Assembly: GCA_012064385.1 (NCBI GenBank)
Contig: QRDG01000519.1
Coordinates: 881,011-945,010, forward strand
Direction of reading: 5' to 3'
Source of the DNA: Puccinellia tenuiflora
Taxonomy: Eukaryota > Streptophyta > Magnoliopsida > Poales > Poaceae
DNA length: 64,000 nt
Numbering within the stretch: position 1 is the first letter of the stretch; every line of letters begins with the position of its first letter. Position numbers and translations under genes: made by a program. Shown here piece by piece: positions 53,586 to 64,000 of this stretch. The notes beneath the pieces were generated by a model. That model was not told where the DNA came from and made no database searches. It saw nothing but the letters and a program-made list of their open reading frames with translations.

Positions 53586-56500
53586 ATGGCTTCTTCAAGG
53601 ACTAGTCATGGGGAATCACAGGTAATTCTGCCTTCATGGATGCCGATGATTCTCAAATTGCCTCTTCTTGAACTGATTGTGTCGTCCTTGATTGCTGTCC
53701 ATGCTGCAATAGAAAAATTAAGTTTAGATAACCTGATCATCTAATCAAATACAGAAGTTAATGTCCTTGATTGTTGTCCATCCTCCACTTATTGATAATA
53801 CATCATAACATTTGTCATCTACCCCGGCACTAGCAAGACCAGCAACTAGGAGATAGTTGACATAGTCACAAATGTGTATTGACATAATTGAATATTGATA
53901 TAGGATGCCGAAGAAACTGCAGCAGATGGTACTGATGAAAGGGTACCAAAGCTTGGCATGAAATTTTTATCAGAAGACGAGGCTTATATCTTCTATAACA
54001 AGTATGCTAGAACTATGGGATTTAGCATACGAAAAAGCAGTGGCCATAAAGTGCCAAACTCTTCTACGATTGAACAGCGGACATTTGTGTGCTCTCGTCA
54101 AGGTATGGCCTACATGTTTTTTTGTTATGATTCCAATCATTTTTTGATGCACTGAGAAAATTACTACAAATTATAGGCTATCGCGGGGATGATAAAAGAG
54201 AGGATACATTCAGCTACAACAGGCCTGAAACACGATGTGGATGCACTGCCCGTATGAAGATAAGCCTTAAAAACGGATTTTATGACGTGTATGAATTTGA
54301 GGCATCACATAACCATATTCTTGCGCCTGGAACCATGGCACACTTATTGAGATCCCAAAGAAAAGTAACAGAAGCACAAATAGCGAATGCAGAGGTTGCA
54401 ATGTCTGTGGGTATTTCAAATAAGGCAACAATCGATCTGATGGCCAAACAAGCAGGTGGAATTGAAAACCTTGGTTGTACACGTGAAGATATGAAAAATC
54501 GACTGTACTCAAAGAGAACAATAAAAGCAAAGGAAGGTGACACAGGGGGAGTGCTAGAATACATGGAGAAGAAGGTATCGGAAGATGTCAGTTTCTTCTA
54601 TTCAATTCAAGTAGATGAGGATGATTTGATAACCAATATTTTTTGGGCCGATTCCAAAATGGTCTCCGACTATGCGATGTTTGGTGATGTTATATGCTTT
54701 GACACCACATACAGGAAACTAGATGATGGACGCCCATTTGGTTTGATTGTTGGGGTAAATAATCACAAGAAAACTGTAGTCTTCGGTGCTGCACTTCTCT
54801 ATGATGAAACCGCTGAGAGTTTTGGTTGGCTCTTTAGAACTTTTCTAAAAGTTATGTCGGGAAAACATCCACGGACAATTCTGACCGATGAAGATGCAGC
54901 AATGGCGAAGGCAATCAGTATAGTCCTATGTTATTCTATCCATAGACTTTGCGTGTGGCATATGAATCAAAATGCTTGCAAGCACCTTGGTGGAGTTGTT
55001 AAAGAGTATAAAAAGTTCAATGTTGATTTTCAGCATTGTATCTATGATATAGAGGAGGAAGATGAATTTCTAAGTGCATGGGATGGAATGCTTGACAAGT
55101 ATGGACTACGTGAGAATGAGTGGCTTCAAAGGTGGTTCGAGAAAAAGGAGCATTGGGCACTAGTGTATGGAAGAAATACTTTCTCTGCCCAAATGACCAC
55201 TACACAAAGAAGTGAAAGCATGAACAATGAACTGAAGAGATATCAGTGTTAAATATGACATGCTTACTTTTTTCCATCATTTTGAGCGGCTAGTTGCAGA
55301 TAAAAGATATGAAGAGGTCAGGTGTGACTTCAAAGCAACACAGACTAGTCCCAAGCTAAAGGCAGAAGCTAGTTGCATGTTAAGACAAGCTGTAACCACA
55401 TATACTCCAGCAATATACAAGATGTTTGAGGAGCAAGTGCTTCGGACCCTGAGCTATGATACGTTCCTTTGTGATGAAAGTGAGGCAGAGGAGAAGGCTT
55501 ACATAGTAAAATTTCATGGCACACAACGTGACCATGTCGTTAGATTTATTCCAAAAGAAGAAAAGATCAGCTGCAGTTGTAAAAAGTTTGAATTTGCTGG
55601 AATACTTTGCTCTCATTGCTTAAAGGTACTTGATATTAATAATATCAAGCATATCCCTCAAGAATATATCTTGAAAAGGTGGACAATTGATGCAAAAGTT
55701 CTGGATATAACAAGCAAACGCAACCATCATGAGGACCTAAAAACAAGAGTGTCTGATCGCTACAGGGATTTGTGCCAAATGTTTATGAAAATAGCTTCTC
55801 GTGCCGCTGAATGTGATGAATCATATGATAAGGCTGCTAACTGTGCAGAACAATTAGCACAAGATGTGGAGAAATGCTTGAAAAATAGAGCTGATCCAGA
55901 ATTGGGTAACTCCTAAGGTACATCTTGTACTTATAATCTCGTAGATTACCTCCAAACTAAGACTTACATTTAGCATTTGTGTGGCAGGACTAAACATCGA
56001 CTCTAGTAGAGTTTCGAAACATAACGAAGGGCTTGCGAAACCAAAAGGTATCAAGGTAAAGGAGAAGACTACCAAAGGATCAAAAAGACCCGTTGGTGGC
56101 TTTGAGAAAGCAACTGCAAAAAAGAAAAAGAAAAAGGAGGATACTGTAGAAGTGCAGCCACAAGGCACCTCAACGGTATGAAATTAGCAGCTTCTTTCCT
56201 ATAAAATCATTAATTGTACTGACATTTCTATATAATTATTTACAGGGTCATTTGGAGTTTTTCACAAACCAAATGGCTACATATCAATTACAGTACAACA
56301 ATATCCTAAATGCTTCAATACCACCATCAATTGGTAACACCATCCCAATGTCAGCACATACCCAAGAACTGCCACGATTCGGTCCAATTGGTAATGCCAT
56401 CCCAATGTCAACACATACCCAAGAACTAGCAGGATTCCAACCATACGGTCCAATTGGTACTAGTATCTCAATGTCAACACATACCCAAGAACTGGCAGGA

Positions 56501-56745
56501 TTCCAACCATACGGTCCGCTAGTGGTATAAATAGTTCACACTTTCAAGTTTTCTAGTTTTTATAGTTCGTTGAAACTGAACTTTGCCATTTTTATGTGTA
56601 GAGCCATCCGACAAATCACATGTATACGCATTTACAACAACAGAAATATGCTATGAATCCTTCACTACAAGGGACCATTGGGACCTCTACCTCTAGTTCG
56701 ATGGCACAACAAAATCAAGCATTCTTTGATCAACCGCCAACATAA
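53586..56745 (+). pseudogene. FAR1/FHY3-type MULE transposase, one frameshift
   Basis: Six exons with GT-AG introns join in phase: 53586-53621, 53904-54102, 54177-55905, 55988-56175, 56246-56524 and 56602-56745. A FAR1-type DNA-binding domain spans exons 2-3 (to about 54320, Cys/His zinc-binding pattern), then a MULE transposase domain (about 54600-54970, with CFDTTYR and ILTDEDAAM), and a SWIM zinc finger C-x-C...C-x-H (about 55568-55612). The C-terminus is basic, then has tandem HTQELAGFQPYGP repeats. A shift of two bases near 55240 breaks exon 3 after NNELKRY. FAR1 and FHY3 are host regulators domesticated from such transposases. Because it lies between TIRs and a 9-bp TSD, I call it a transposon gene. 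Confidence 0.85.
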
Positions 56746-56946
56746 TAAATTTGTTTTTTACAGTTTTATTTCATTGAGTTTTGACTTCCATTGCAAATTG
56801 TTTTTTATAATAAATTGTATGTGTACCGTGAACTGAATGCTACTCCATGTACCAATCAAAAGTACTAGTTGACATGACTAAGCAGATTTTGCTTCCACAA
56901 GGGTCGTGCTCGACTCAACTCTCAGTTCCTAGTATAACAGAGCATA

Positions 56947-57430
56947 AGCAATCCGTAGAATGCAAGAGCTGATTACCTCAAAATCCTTGAGCTTGCACAC
57001 GCACACGAGGTACACGATGAGGTCCGTTGTGTGCGCTACCTCCTCAGCCGGAGGCCAGGCTGCCACGGCCCCGCGGAGTCACCTTCTCACCGCCGGGAGT
57101 CCAACCACCGTTGCCCCCACTGGGCACCTCCTCCCGCTTCACGTGCCGCCGTCCCGCAAGACCACGCGGCATCCGGGAATAGGACAGCGGCGGAGGAACG
57201 GAGCCGCGGCCGCGTTTCACGCGCCGCCGTCCCGCAAGACTACGCGACAGCCGGGAATGAGGAACGGAGCCGCGGTCGCGCTCGTCCAGGTCTAGGCTTA
57301 CGGCTCTCAGCCTGATAGGGCGGAGCGGCGAGATCCGTCGACGGCACGGGGCTGGAGGCCTGGGGAACGCGAGCACGGCGGCAGAGGTTGCCGGCGGCTT
57401 AGCTTCTTCTGGTTCAGTCCAGCTTGACTT
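56947..57430. other. GC-rich segment inside the right end of the MULE
   Basis: Composition changes sharply to GC-rich between the transposase and right TIR. A unit of about 78 bp starting gccgccgtcccgcaagac is repeated at 57144 and 57222. Open frames exist on both strands, including 57376-57044 on the minus strand. No recognised protein. It may be a captured gene piece or a promoter region. Confidence 0.5.
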
Positions 57431-57454
57431 CAGACAGGGGATGGATAATGGATA

Positions 57455-57618
57455 GGATGCGTACAGTATGAGACATACGTACGGAGACTGTATTTCTGTG
57501 TTTTTTTTTTCGGAAGAAAACGTTGGACCTGGGGCTGCGGGAGCAGAGCCGCTCGATGCGTTCTACGCGTGCAGTCGCACGGATGGTCGCACGCGGGGGG
57601 CACAGGCAAGCCCCGTCC
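57455..57618 (-). repeat. Right terminal inverted repeat of the MULE
   Basis: Inverse counterpart of 53183-53345, ending gcacaggcaagccccgtcc. It includes a T-run near 57498-57508 opposite the A-run in the left repeat. Confidence 0.85.
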
Positions 57619-57627
57619 ATTTGGTGT

Positions 57628-58401
57628 CCCCCGACATGGGACTTTTTCCGTAGTCTACTCAACTCACGATCAAAAAATAAAATCCAATCTAATCTCACGA
57701 TACACGGCTGTACCTGGCCTTTTAAAGTGAACGCAGGCACATAACCAAACGTAATTAACTAGGACTCTCTCTCATCCTTTCCTATCATGATTCGTACTTC
57801 CATATAAAAAAACACACGATGGATTCCTAATAGACTAGTACGTAACTATACTTGGAAAGAAATAAAGGCTAGGACTCAATTCTTTTGCAAGTCGGACCTG
57901 GTTCTTGTCATGTCACACGTACAGGAACCAAGCCAATATTGATAGCATGGTGTCCTAAATGTCGGTGCTACTTTCTCGGGTAGAACTAGCTCGACAGGAA
58001 CATCACCAATAAAAGTAAGCTGCTCCTTGCTGTGATGCGTCGACTTGCTCGCAGTAGCGCCGTTTACAACTCCAGCGACATGTGCAGTGCCGCCGCGCCT
58101 AGCCGGAATCAGATATGAGGTAGAGATGGCCACATCAGAGAATTGCACTGATCAGTTATGATAAAGAAATCAAGTTAATGAATTATACGTAGACATGTGT
58201 TCTGTATATAGTTGTATCTACTCGTAATGAGAATTCGAACAACATCTTTTGTTCTACCATCTGGTTTCAGCCGGGCCAATTAATGAACTTATGATAATTA
58301 AGGTGCTCATTTTAATAGAGCATCGGATCAAAGCATTACATTCAGTGAAGACATGTAATCCTCAAGTTACAAACCATCCCCATTGATACCCCGACCTGTC
58401 A
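57628..58401. other. Unassigned stretch
   Basis: Sequence resuming after the MULE, so its beginning belongs with 52978-53173, probably the interrupted minus-strand LTR. A minus-strand frame at 58148-57876 (90 residues) has no recognised similarity. No TSD or terminal repeat could be matched. Confidence 0.4.
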
Positions 58402-58809
58402 TGACGTGGGGATACCCTCCGGGCACCCTACCATTGGCGTACCCGATGCGGCCCAGCCGAAAGCCCACCTGGAGGTCCAAGTGAAGTCCAAGAAGCCACC
58501 GGTAATTTCTTAGTCCACAAGACATGTAAACCCTACCTGGTTGCATGCATAAAGCCAGACAGGGGCACCCTTTAGGGGGATAACGAACATAGATCCACCA
58601 TGCCCGCTACCGGCGGCCACCATTGTAACACCATGATACAGCAATACAGATCAGACAAGCAGGATGTAGGTCTTTACCTCACAATAAAGGACCAAACCTG
58701 GGTAAATTCTTACTTGTCAGCCGTCCGATACTACCAGCGCGCCATCTTTCTCCCTCATACGAAACCCTGGACATCTCATATAGGGATTTGCCGTGGTAAC
58801 CCCACGTCA
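58402..58809 (+). repeat. 5' LTR of a second Tat-type element
   Basis: 408 bp from TGACGTGGGGATACC to CCCCACGTCA, with the same terminal palindrome as 46569-47039. It is followed by primer binding site TGGCGCCGTCTGTGGGG at 58812. Left flank TGTCA (58397-58401) is the expected TSD copy; the right end of the element is not seen. Confidence 0.85.
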
Positions 58810-60947
58810 ATTGGCGCCGTCTGTGGGGAGAACGCGCGCTGGAATCTACTCCGTCTACATCAACAATCTTCATCAACAGCGGCCAGATTGCATCTACTCT
58901 GTCTACATCAACAATCTTCATTAACGGCAGCGACTTCGCCGCCACGCCACGACCACGTCCGTGTCGAGGGGTCGACATCACCACTGCCCTCGCCCGCACG
59001 GCTGATGGAATCGACAGAAGATCCAATCTCATGACTACTGGCGGTAGCGTGATGATCTGGCTCATCCGCTATGCTCAACTTCGTCAACACACTAATCTTC
59101 ATCGACAACTAAATCTGCCGGCTCACCCGATCCACGGTCTAGTCGGTAGGATTTTTTCTCACCCGACCACACGTACCGCTAGCGACTTGGATCGATCGGG
59201 CCACCAAGGCGGGCATCCAGCGGCGTGCTCTATCCGGCCAACGATCTCCATGTCCATGTGGTCAAAGAAAGGAGAGATGCAAAATCGAATCTAATCAGCG
59301 TCCATGGAGCCAGCCCTTACGCGCAAGGAGAGAAAAGAAAAAGGAAAGGAAGAAAAATCAGTTCACGGGAGGTGATTAGCTCAATCCATCGATGGAGCAA
59401 GTCCCAAAGAAAGAGAGAAGTAGATCACATCAGCTGGATCAATTCCCAAGGAGTCAGAAGAGAAGAGAAATCCATTAAGTTGCTGCTCTGAGAAGCTCGA
59501 CTCCGCCCCATCGCGGACAACCGCGCGACTCGCTGACATCCACCCGTCGTGGACAACTTCGGCCTCGTCAGCATCGCGATTGGCTTCATCGACATCACGT
59601 CGTCTACAACTCCGCGCAGTCTAACTCGAACTGTGCCATCTTTGACGAGCCAACGGTTCGTAAATGTGCTTCACGTCATCAACAACGAGGCAATCAACAG
59701 GCCGGCCGTCGGGTCGGGCGGACTCGACATCCCCTCCTGCTACACCGAATCTACCGGGGACATCAACAACACGCCATTCCGGCTTAATCGGCATACAGCC
59801 TACGCGTCATCAACAGCTAAGTCATTTTCGTATTTATTTTCTTTAATCAATAAGGTTACTTAGCCATACATATATAATCTGTTTTGGCCGCACCCGACAC
59901 TCGGGGGCTGCGTCACATAGTGTACAAAGATTTTTTTCCTTTCAGTTATTGCAGATGTACTACCCGCCAATTCGACAAAGTCAGACTCGAGGACTAAACA
60001 CAGTCGCCCCCATATAGTCAAGCGTCGACTCCTTCAACCTCACATCCACTCCGCCGCATCGACCCTGTCCGCCGCGTCGAATCCGCAACATCCGCTTCGC
60101 AAAGAGCCCGCTACCTACAAGGGTATTACGTACCCTCGCGGGCTGGCGTTTCGACATCAACAACAACAACAAATGACTCCGCCTCGCTGGCTCGACAAGA
60201 TAGACTCGGGGGCTGAACGTTGCAGTCGCCCCTCGACTCCGTTTGGCGCGTCGACTCCAGTCCGCCGCGTCGAGTCTCTCACATCTACTCCACCACGTCG
60301 ACTCCGATCCGCTGTGTCGAGTCCCTCGCCTCTACTCCGCCGCGCAACTTAGGTCCGCCACGTTGAGTCGCTCGCATCTACTCCGCCGCGTTGACTCCGT
60401 CCGCCTTGTTGAGTCCTTCAGCGGCACCCGATACTCGGGGGCTATGTTGTACAAGCCGTACAATCTCATCGGCTTAGTGGTATCCGATAATCAAGCGGCT
60501 AACAAGAACCCGATGGGTTATCGACTCCCCTTTTGGAACGTTACCCGAACAACAAACACAAATTACCCGAGATGAATCAGATACAATGGACACTCGGATG
60601 CTGCACTTTACCGTGCAAAGCTAATACCCACCGATCTGTCGTGTAGGGCTGGGGCCAACAACAACAGTTGTGGTACCTGACAAATATGCCGCGCCAACAG
60701 GCGTGATGAAAATCCCGATGGACGCGTTGGGTACCCTTAAAAGCTCAGTTCGACTCTATGAGACCTCAAATACGGCCTGAGTCGAATAGATCTAGCTTCC
60801 GGACTCGAGCCCGGGTACTCGAGTCTGACGTAGGCTGCTAAGGTTCGTGCCCAAGAGCACCTAACTGGTCCCGATCCGTCGAATGAACCAGGCCTGCCAT
60901 GCCGAACATCCTACGCAAAAACGCCCTCCGATACGGGTACGAACACA
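58810..60947 (+). mobile_element. Non-coding interior of the second Tat-type element
   Basis: No gag or pol domain could be found. Instead there are many short repeats: catcaacaatcttcat near 58857-58925; cgactcc-gtccgccgcgtcgagtc variants at 60040-60420; and actcgggggct at about 59898, 60205 and 60433, a motif that resembles the polypurine region before the 3' LTR in Tat elements. A non-autonomous derivative is the likely reading. The non-autonomous CACTA at 60948 cuts it. Confidence 0.6.
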
Positions 60948-62089
60948 CACTAGTAGAAAACAGGGTTTTCGTCCAGAGGCTCTGCCACCTTTACTCCTGG
61001 TCTCCTTACTAATCGGGACTAATGGGAGCATTAGTCCTGGTTCAAATTGCCAGAACGCCGGCAGACTTTAGTCCCGGTCCGTAAGGAACCTTTAGTCCCG
61101 GTTCGTATCATGAACCGGGACTAAAGGGTTGTGCAGGGGTGGGGACAGCGCGAGAACCTTTAGTCCCGGTTCGTATTACAAACCGGGACTAAAGATGGAC
61201 CTTTACTCCCGGTTAGACATACAAACCGGGACTAAAGTTTTTTTTTTACTTTGGAAAAATTACAGATTTATGTCGACGTCGATGAAGCGGTAGCGCCTTT
61301 GGTCCTGGTTCGTATCACAAACCGGGACTAAAGATATTTTTTTGCCCGGAAATTCAAATTCAAATTTAAGTTTTTGCCGAAAATTCAAATTATTTTAATT
61401 TTTTTAATTTTTTTGAATTAATCATTGTTGTTTATGTTAATATAGGTTTGGAATTCAAAAAATAATTGCATGTGCCATCGTGCAGGAAGATTTAAGTTTT
61501 TATCGGAAATTTTAAATTATTTTATTTTTTGGAATTAATAATTGATTTCTGTACAAAGATTAGTATTACTTAATCATTGTTGTTTATGTTAATATAGATT
61601 TGGAATTCAAAAAATAATATCATGTCTCGTCAAAGTGTAGGGGATAATAAGATTGATAGCGTAGTATTATCAAGATGTACTCAATTCAATTATGGAAGCT
61701 AGTTGGGAAGGAACTCAAAAGTTAAGCGTGTTGGGGGTGGAGCAGTGTGAGGATGGGTGATCGATCGGGAAGTTTGCCTACAAGTGTGAGGATGGGTGGA
61801 GTATTGTGGAGCAGTGTGAAATTAGGGGGTGATTCGAGATTAAACTGACTAAAAATTCAAAGATTCGAAATATCAAAAAAATAAAAAAATCGAAAAAATA
61901 GGACTTTTAGTCCCGGTTGGTAACACCGGTCCTTCAGCCCAGCGCCCAGTCGCGCCCACGTGGTTCCCCATTAGTCCCGGTTTGTGGCTGAGCCGGGACT
62001 AACATTACTCCCGATTTATTAGTCCCGGTTTGAAAACCGGGACTAATGGCTCAAACGAACTGGGACTAAATGGGGGTTTTCTACTAGTG
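60948..62089. mobile_element. Non-autonomous CACTA, 1.1 kb, TSD ACA
   Basis: Begins CACTAGTAGAAAACAGGG and ends TTTTCTACTAGTG, with perfect 3-bp duplications ACA at 60945-60947 and 62090-62092. The first 13 bases equal those of CACTA-2. Subterminal units tagtcccggttcgta and their inverses fill about 61045-61330 and 61900-62070. The AT-rich centre has no reading frame and contains a segment of about 48 bp (starting taatcattgttgtttatg) repeated at 61421 and 61570. It could be moved by a CACTA-2-type transposase. Confidence 0.92.
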
Positions 62090-62149
62090 ACATTCCCTGA
62101 AATTATAAGCTGTCACCTCGAGGTCGCCGGTTCTGGACAAGTAACAGGT

Positions 62150-62984
62150 GCATACAATTTGTAGATACGATCTAAGCAACAATTATATTCATACAAACAT
62201 AACAAGCCCAAATCTAAGATCATGCCACTCGTGCACTAGTGACAAGCATTAAGCATAAAAAGGGTGCAGAAACAACAATTCGTAAACATAAGTGACTGAT
62301 CATAATGTAACAATCCATCGAATCCCAACAAACACAACAGCGATTACATAAGATCGATCTCGATCATGTAGGGCAGCTCACAAGATCATGGCATGAAAGC
62401 ACAAGGGGGAGAGAGTACCAACTAACTACCGCTACAAACCCGTAGTCCATGGGGAACTACTCACGAACCATCCCGGAGGCAGCGACGGCGTTGAAGATGG
62501 CTCCGAGGGCCAATCCCCGTCCCGGTAGGGTGCCGGAACCAGAACAATCTGGCCCCCGAAACTTGGTTTCGATGGCGGCAGAGCTCTATCGCGTATTTGG
62601 GAAAATCCTTCAGGGGTTAGGATTTTTTCGTCGGGGACAACTTTATAGGCGTCGGAGGTGGCCGAGAGGTGCCCCATAGGGCAGGGGCGGTCCCAGCCAT
62701 GGGTGGGCCTTAGGACGCGGCCAGGGGCCGCCCTTGGCCTGTGTGGGTCCCCTGGAGCTGTCCTTCGGGCTCTGTCTTCAATTCTTTTGATATAAATTCC
62801 TCGTAAATTTTCGTCCGATTCCGAGTATTTTTTCTTAAGAGATTTTCTAAAACAAAAACAGGGGAAAAACATGAACTGGCACTGGGCATCTTGTTAATAG
62901 CTTAGTCCAATAAAAATGCCTAAAATGATGTAATAAAACAAGCATGGAACAATCAAAAATTATAGATACGTTTGACACGTATTA
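62150..62984 (-). repeat. 3' LTR of another non-autonomous Gypsy, left-truncated
   Basis: The right end reads gtttgacacgtatta, the inverse of the TGATACGTGTC start with one change (TAATACG). Similarity to the start half of the LTR at 48647 runs leftward. The left border is not clear; about 62150 is an estimate. Confidence 0.65.
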
Positions 62985-64000
62985 GTGAGTGGTAGGCTCA
63001 CATAATGTTTCAATTGGAGGTAACTTCTTAACATCTTCACTTTTAATACCTTTCTCTTTAATAGATTTCTTGGCCTCTTCCATATCTTCTGGATTTAAGA
63101 AAAGTACTCCCCTTTGCTTTGGTGTTGGTAATAGAGGAGGCTCAGGAATAGTCCAACCATCATGATTGTGGGCTATTTTAGCCATTAACTCTTCAGCTTC
63201 ATCTGCAGTTCTTTTCCTGAAAATACAGACAGCACAACTGTCTAGCTATGACCTAGATTCAAGAATTACTCCATTATAAAATATATCAATACGCTTATTC
63301 TTTGGTATCTTGTGCCCTGGCCGAGCCCTGAGCAATGAGCAAAATCTCCCCCAAGCTTTGGGGAGATGCTCATCCTCCAATTATTTAAAATTATAAATTC
63401 TCTGTAAAGTTGCATGTTGCATGTGAGAAGGAAAATATTTTGCAAGGAAAATATCAAGCAATTCATGAGGACTTTTAATAGAATCGTAAGTTAAACTATT
63501 AAACCACACCTTAGCGTCACCTTTTAATGAAGAAGGAAAGAACTTTACCGAATAGTAACGTTGTATCTTCTTTATCATTAGAAAATAAATAACTAAGTGA
63601 TGCAAGCTTATTCATATGTTCTATAGCATCATCATTTTCAGTCCCACAAAAAGGCTCAGACTCAACACTAGATATAAGTGAAAGATCAACAGAGAAGTCA
63701 TAATCATCATCTTTAATGCATATAGGAGAAGTAGCAAACTCAGGATCAGAAACAAACTTGTTTTTCATAGCGTGTTTTTTCAATAACTTTTTTTAAAAGC
63801 ATCAGGATCATTAGAAGTATCACAGTCCATGCATTGTCTAATAAACTCATCATAAACATCAATATAAGCATCATCAGGATAACTACTTTCATAGTTCCCT
63901 TTCTCAGGATAGACAACAGGTGTAATAACATTTTCATTAGAAATTTCAGCAGACTCCATCTCTTTAGACTTAGCAACCACAACATTCAGAAAAGGTCCTA
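62985..64000 (-). pseudogene. Degenerate gag of the rightmost non-autonomous Gypsy
   Basis: Minus-strand fragments from the right edge: an acidic N-terminal part (63980-63517, including GTENDDAIEHMNKLASLSYLF), a gag-domain-like part (63605-63381, LKGDAKVWFNSLTYDSI and ELLDIFLAKYFPSHM), and a lysine-rich end (63185-62985). Stops and frameshifts lie between. The element continues beyond the window. It belongs to the same general class as the gag at 24660-25468, but here different gag parts are kept. Confidence 0.7.

Larger units (their letters stand above)
53183..57618 (+). mobile_element. Complete Mutator-like element, FAR1/Jittery type, TSD ATTTGGTGT
   Basis: The ends GGACGGGGCTTGCCTGTGC (53183) and its inverse (ending 57618) start terminal inverted repeats of about 160 bp, 53183-53345 and 57455-57618. 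Perfect 9-bp duplications ATTTGGTGT lie at 53174-53182 and 57619-57627, the diagnostic length for Mutator-like elements. Total 4,436 bp, holding one six-exon FAR1-type transposase gene. The element is structurally complete, but the gene has one frameshift. Confidence 0.93.

Noticed and set aside
53586..56745. Host FAR1/FHY3 gene
   Set aside because: The gene is enclosed by inverted repeats and a perfect 9-bp duplication and carries a frameshift, so it is a transposon gene rather than a domesticated host regulator.
59549..59863. 104-residue frame in the second Tat-type element
   Set aside because: It is made of the local short repeats and shows no gag or other domain.

Overview
The window is intergenic DNA from a large grass genome, most likely Triticeae (wheat, Aegilops or barley group). 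The signs are a BARE1/Angela/WIS-type Copia LTR start (TGTTGGAAATATGCCC, minus strand, at 45796), several copies of a Gypsy LTR family opening TGATACGTGTCAAACG, and CACTA DNA transposons carrying TAGTCCCGGTT-type subterminal repeats. I see no free-standing host gene, no rRNA, no tRNA and no CRISPR array. Family names are from memory and approximate. Boundaries and target-site duplications (TSDs) were read directly.

Positions 1-45300 are one nest of insertions, outermost first: (0) an LTR retrotransposon leader, 1-2224; (1) CACTA-1, minus strand, from 2225 to about 45300; (2) within it a solo LTR 2954-4007 (TSD ACTCG) and a chromovirus-like Gypsy 4137-44750 (TSD GTCAG, decayed to ATCAT); (3) a Tat-lineage Gypsy 12640-43102 (TSD AAAAT/AAAAC); (4) a solo LTR 14648-16196 (TSD GTAAC) and a non-autonomous Gypsy 20825-42681 (TSD GGTGT); (5) a second solo LTR of the level-2 family, 25477-40926 (TSD AATAA); (6) CACTA-2, 26350-40727 (TSD CAT). 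That is six insertion levels on top of the base element.

CACTA-2 (14,378 bp) is the innermost element and looks intact. It has both termini, an uninterrupted TNP2-like transposase (26922-30254), and a second gene (36243-40217) that I can splice into seven in-frame exons encoding about 1,152 residues and ending in a Ulp1/C48-like cysteine protease. Between them lies a duplicated cassette of hairpins, a TATA box, a 182-bp repeat array and a small gene. The older CACTA-1 keeps decayed exons of the same protease.

The Tat-lineage Gypsy has lost gag-to-RT sequence. It carries two antisense reading frames between integrase and 3' LTR, one of which encodes a B3-type DNA-binding domain.

Positions 45300-64000 are a patchwork: a truncated BARE LTR, a Gypsy gag-protease fragment, a truncated Tat-type element split by a solo LTR, an LTR-like block, a minus-strand gag, a complete Mutator-like element 53183-57618 (9-bp TSD ATTTGGTGT) with a six-exon FAR1-type transposase broken by one frameshift, a second Tat-type LTR with a non-coding interior, a 1.1-kb non-autonomous CACTA 60948-62089 (TSD ACA), and the 3' part of another non-autonomous Gypsy running off the right edge.
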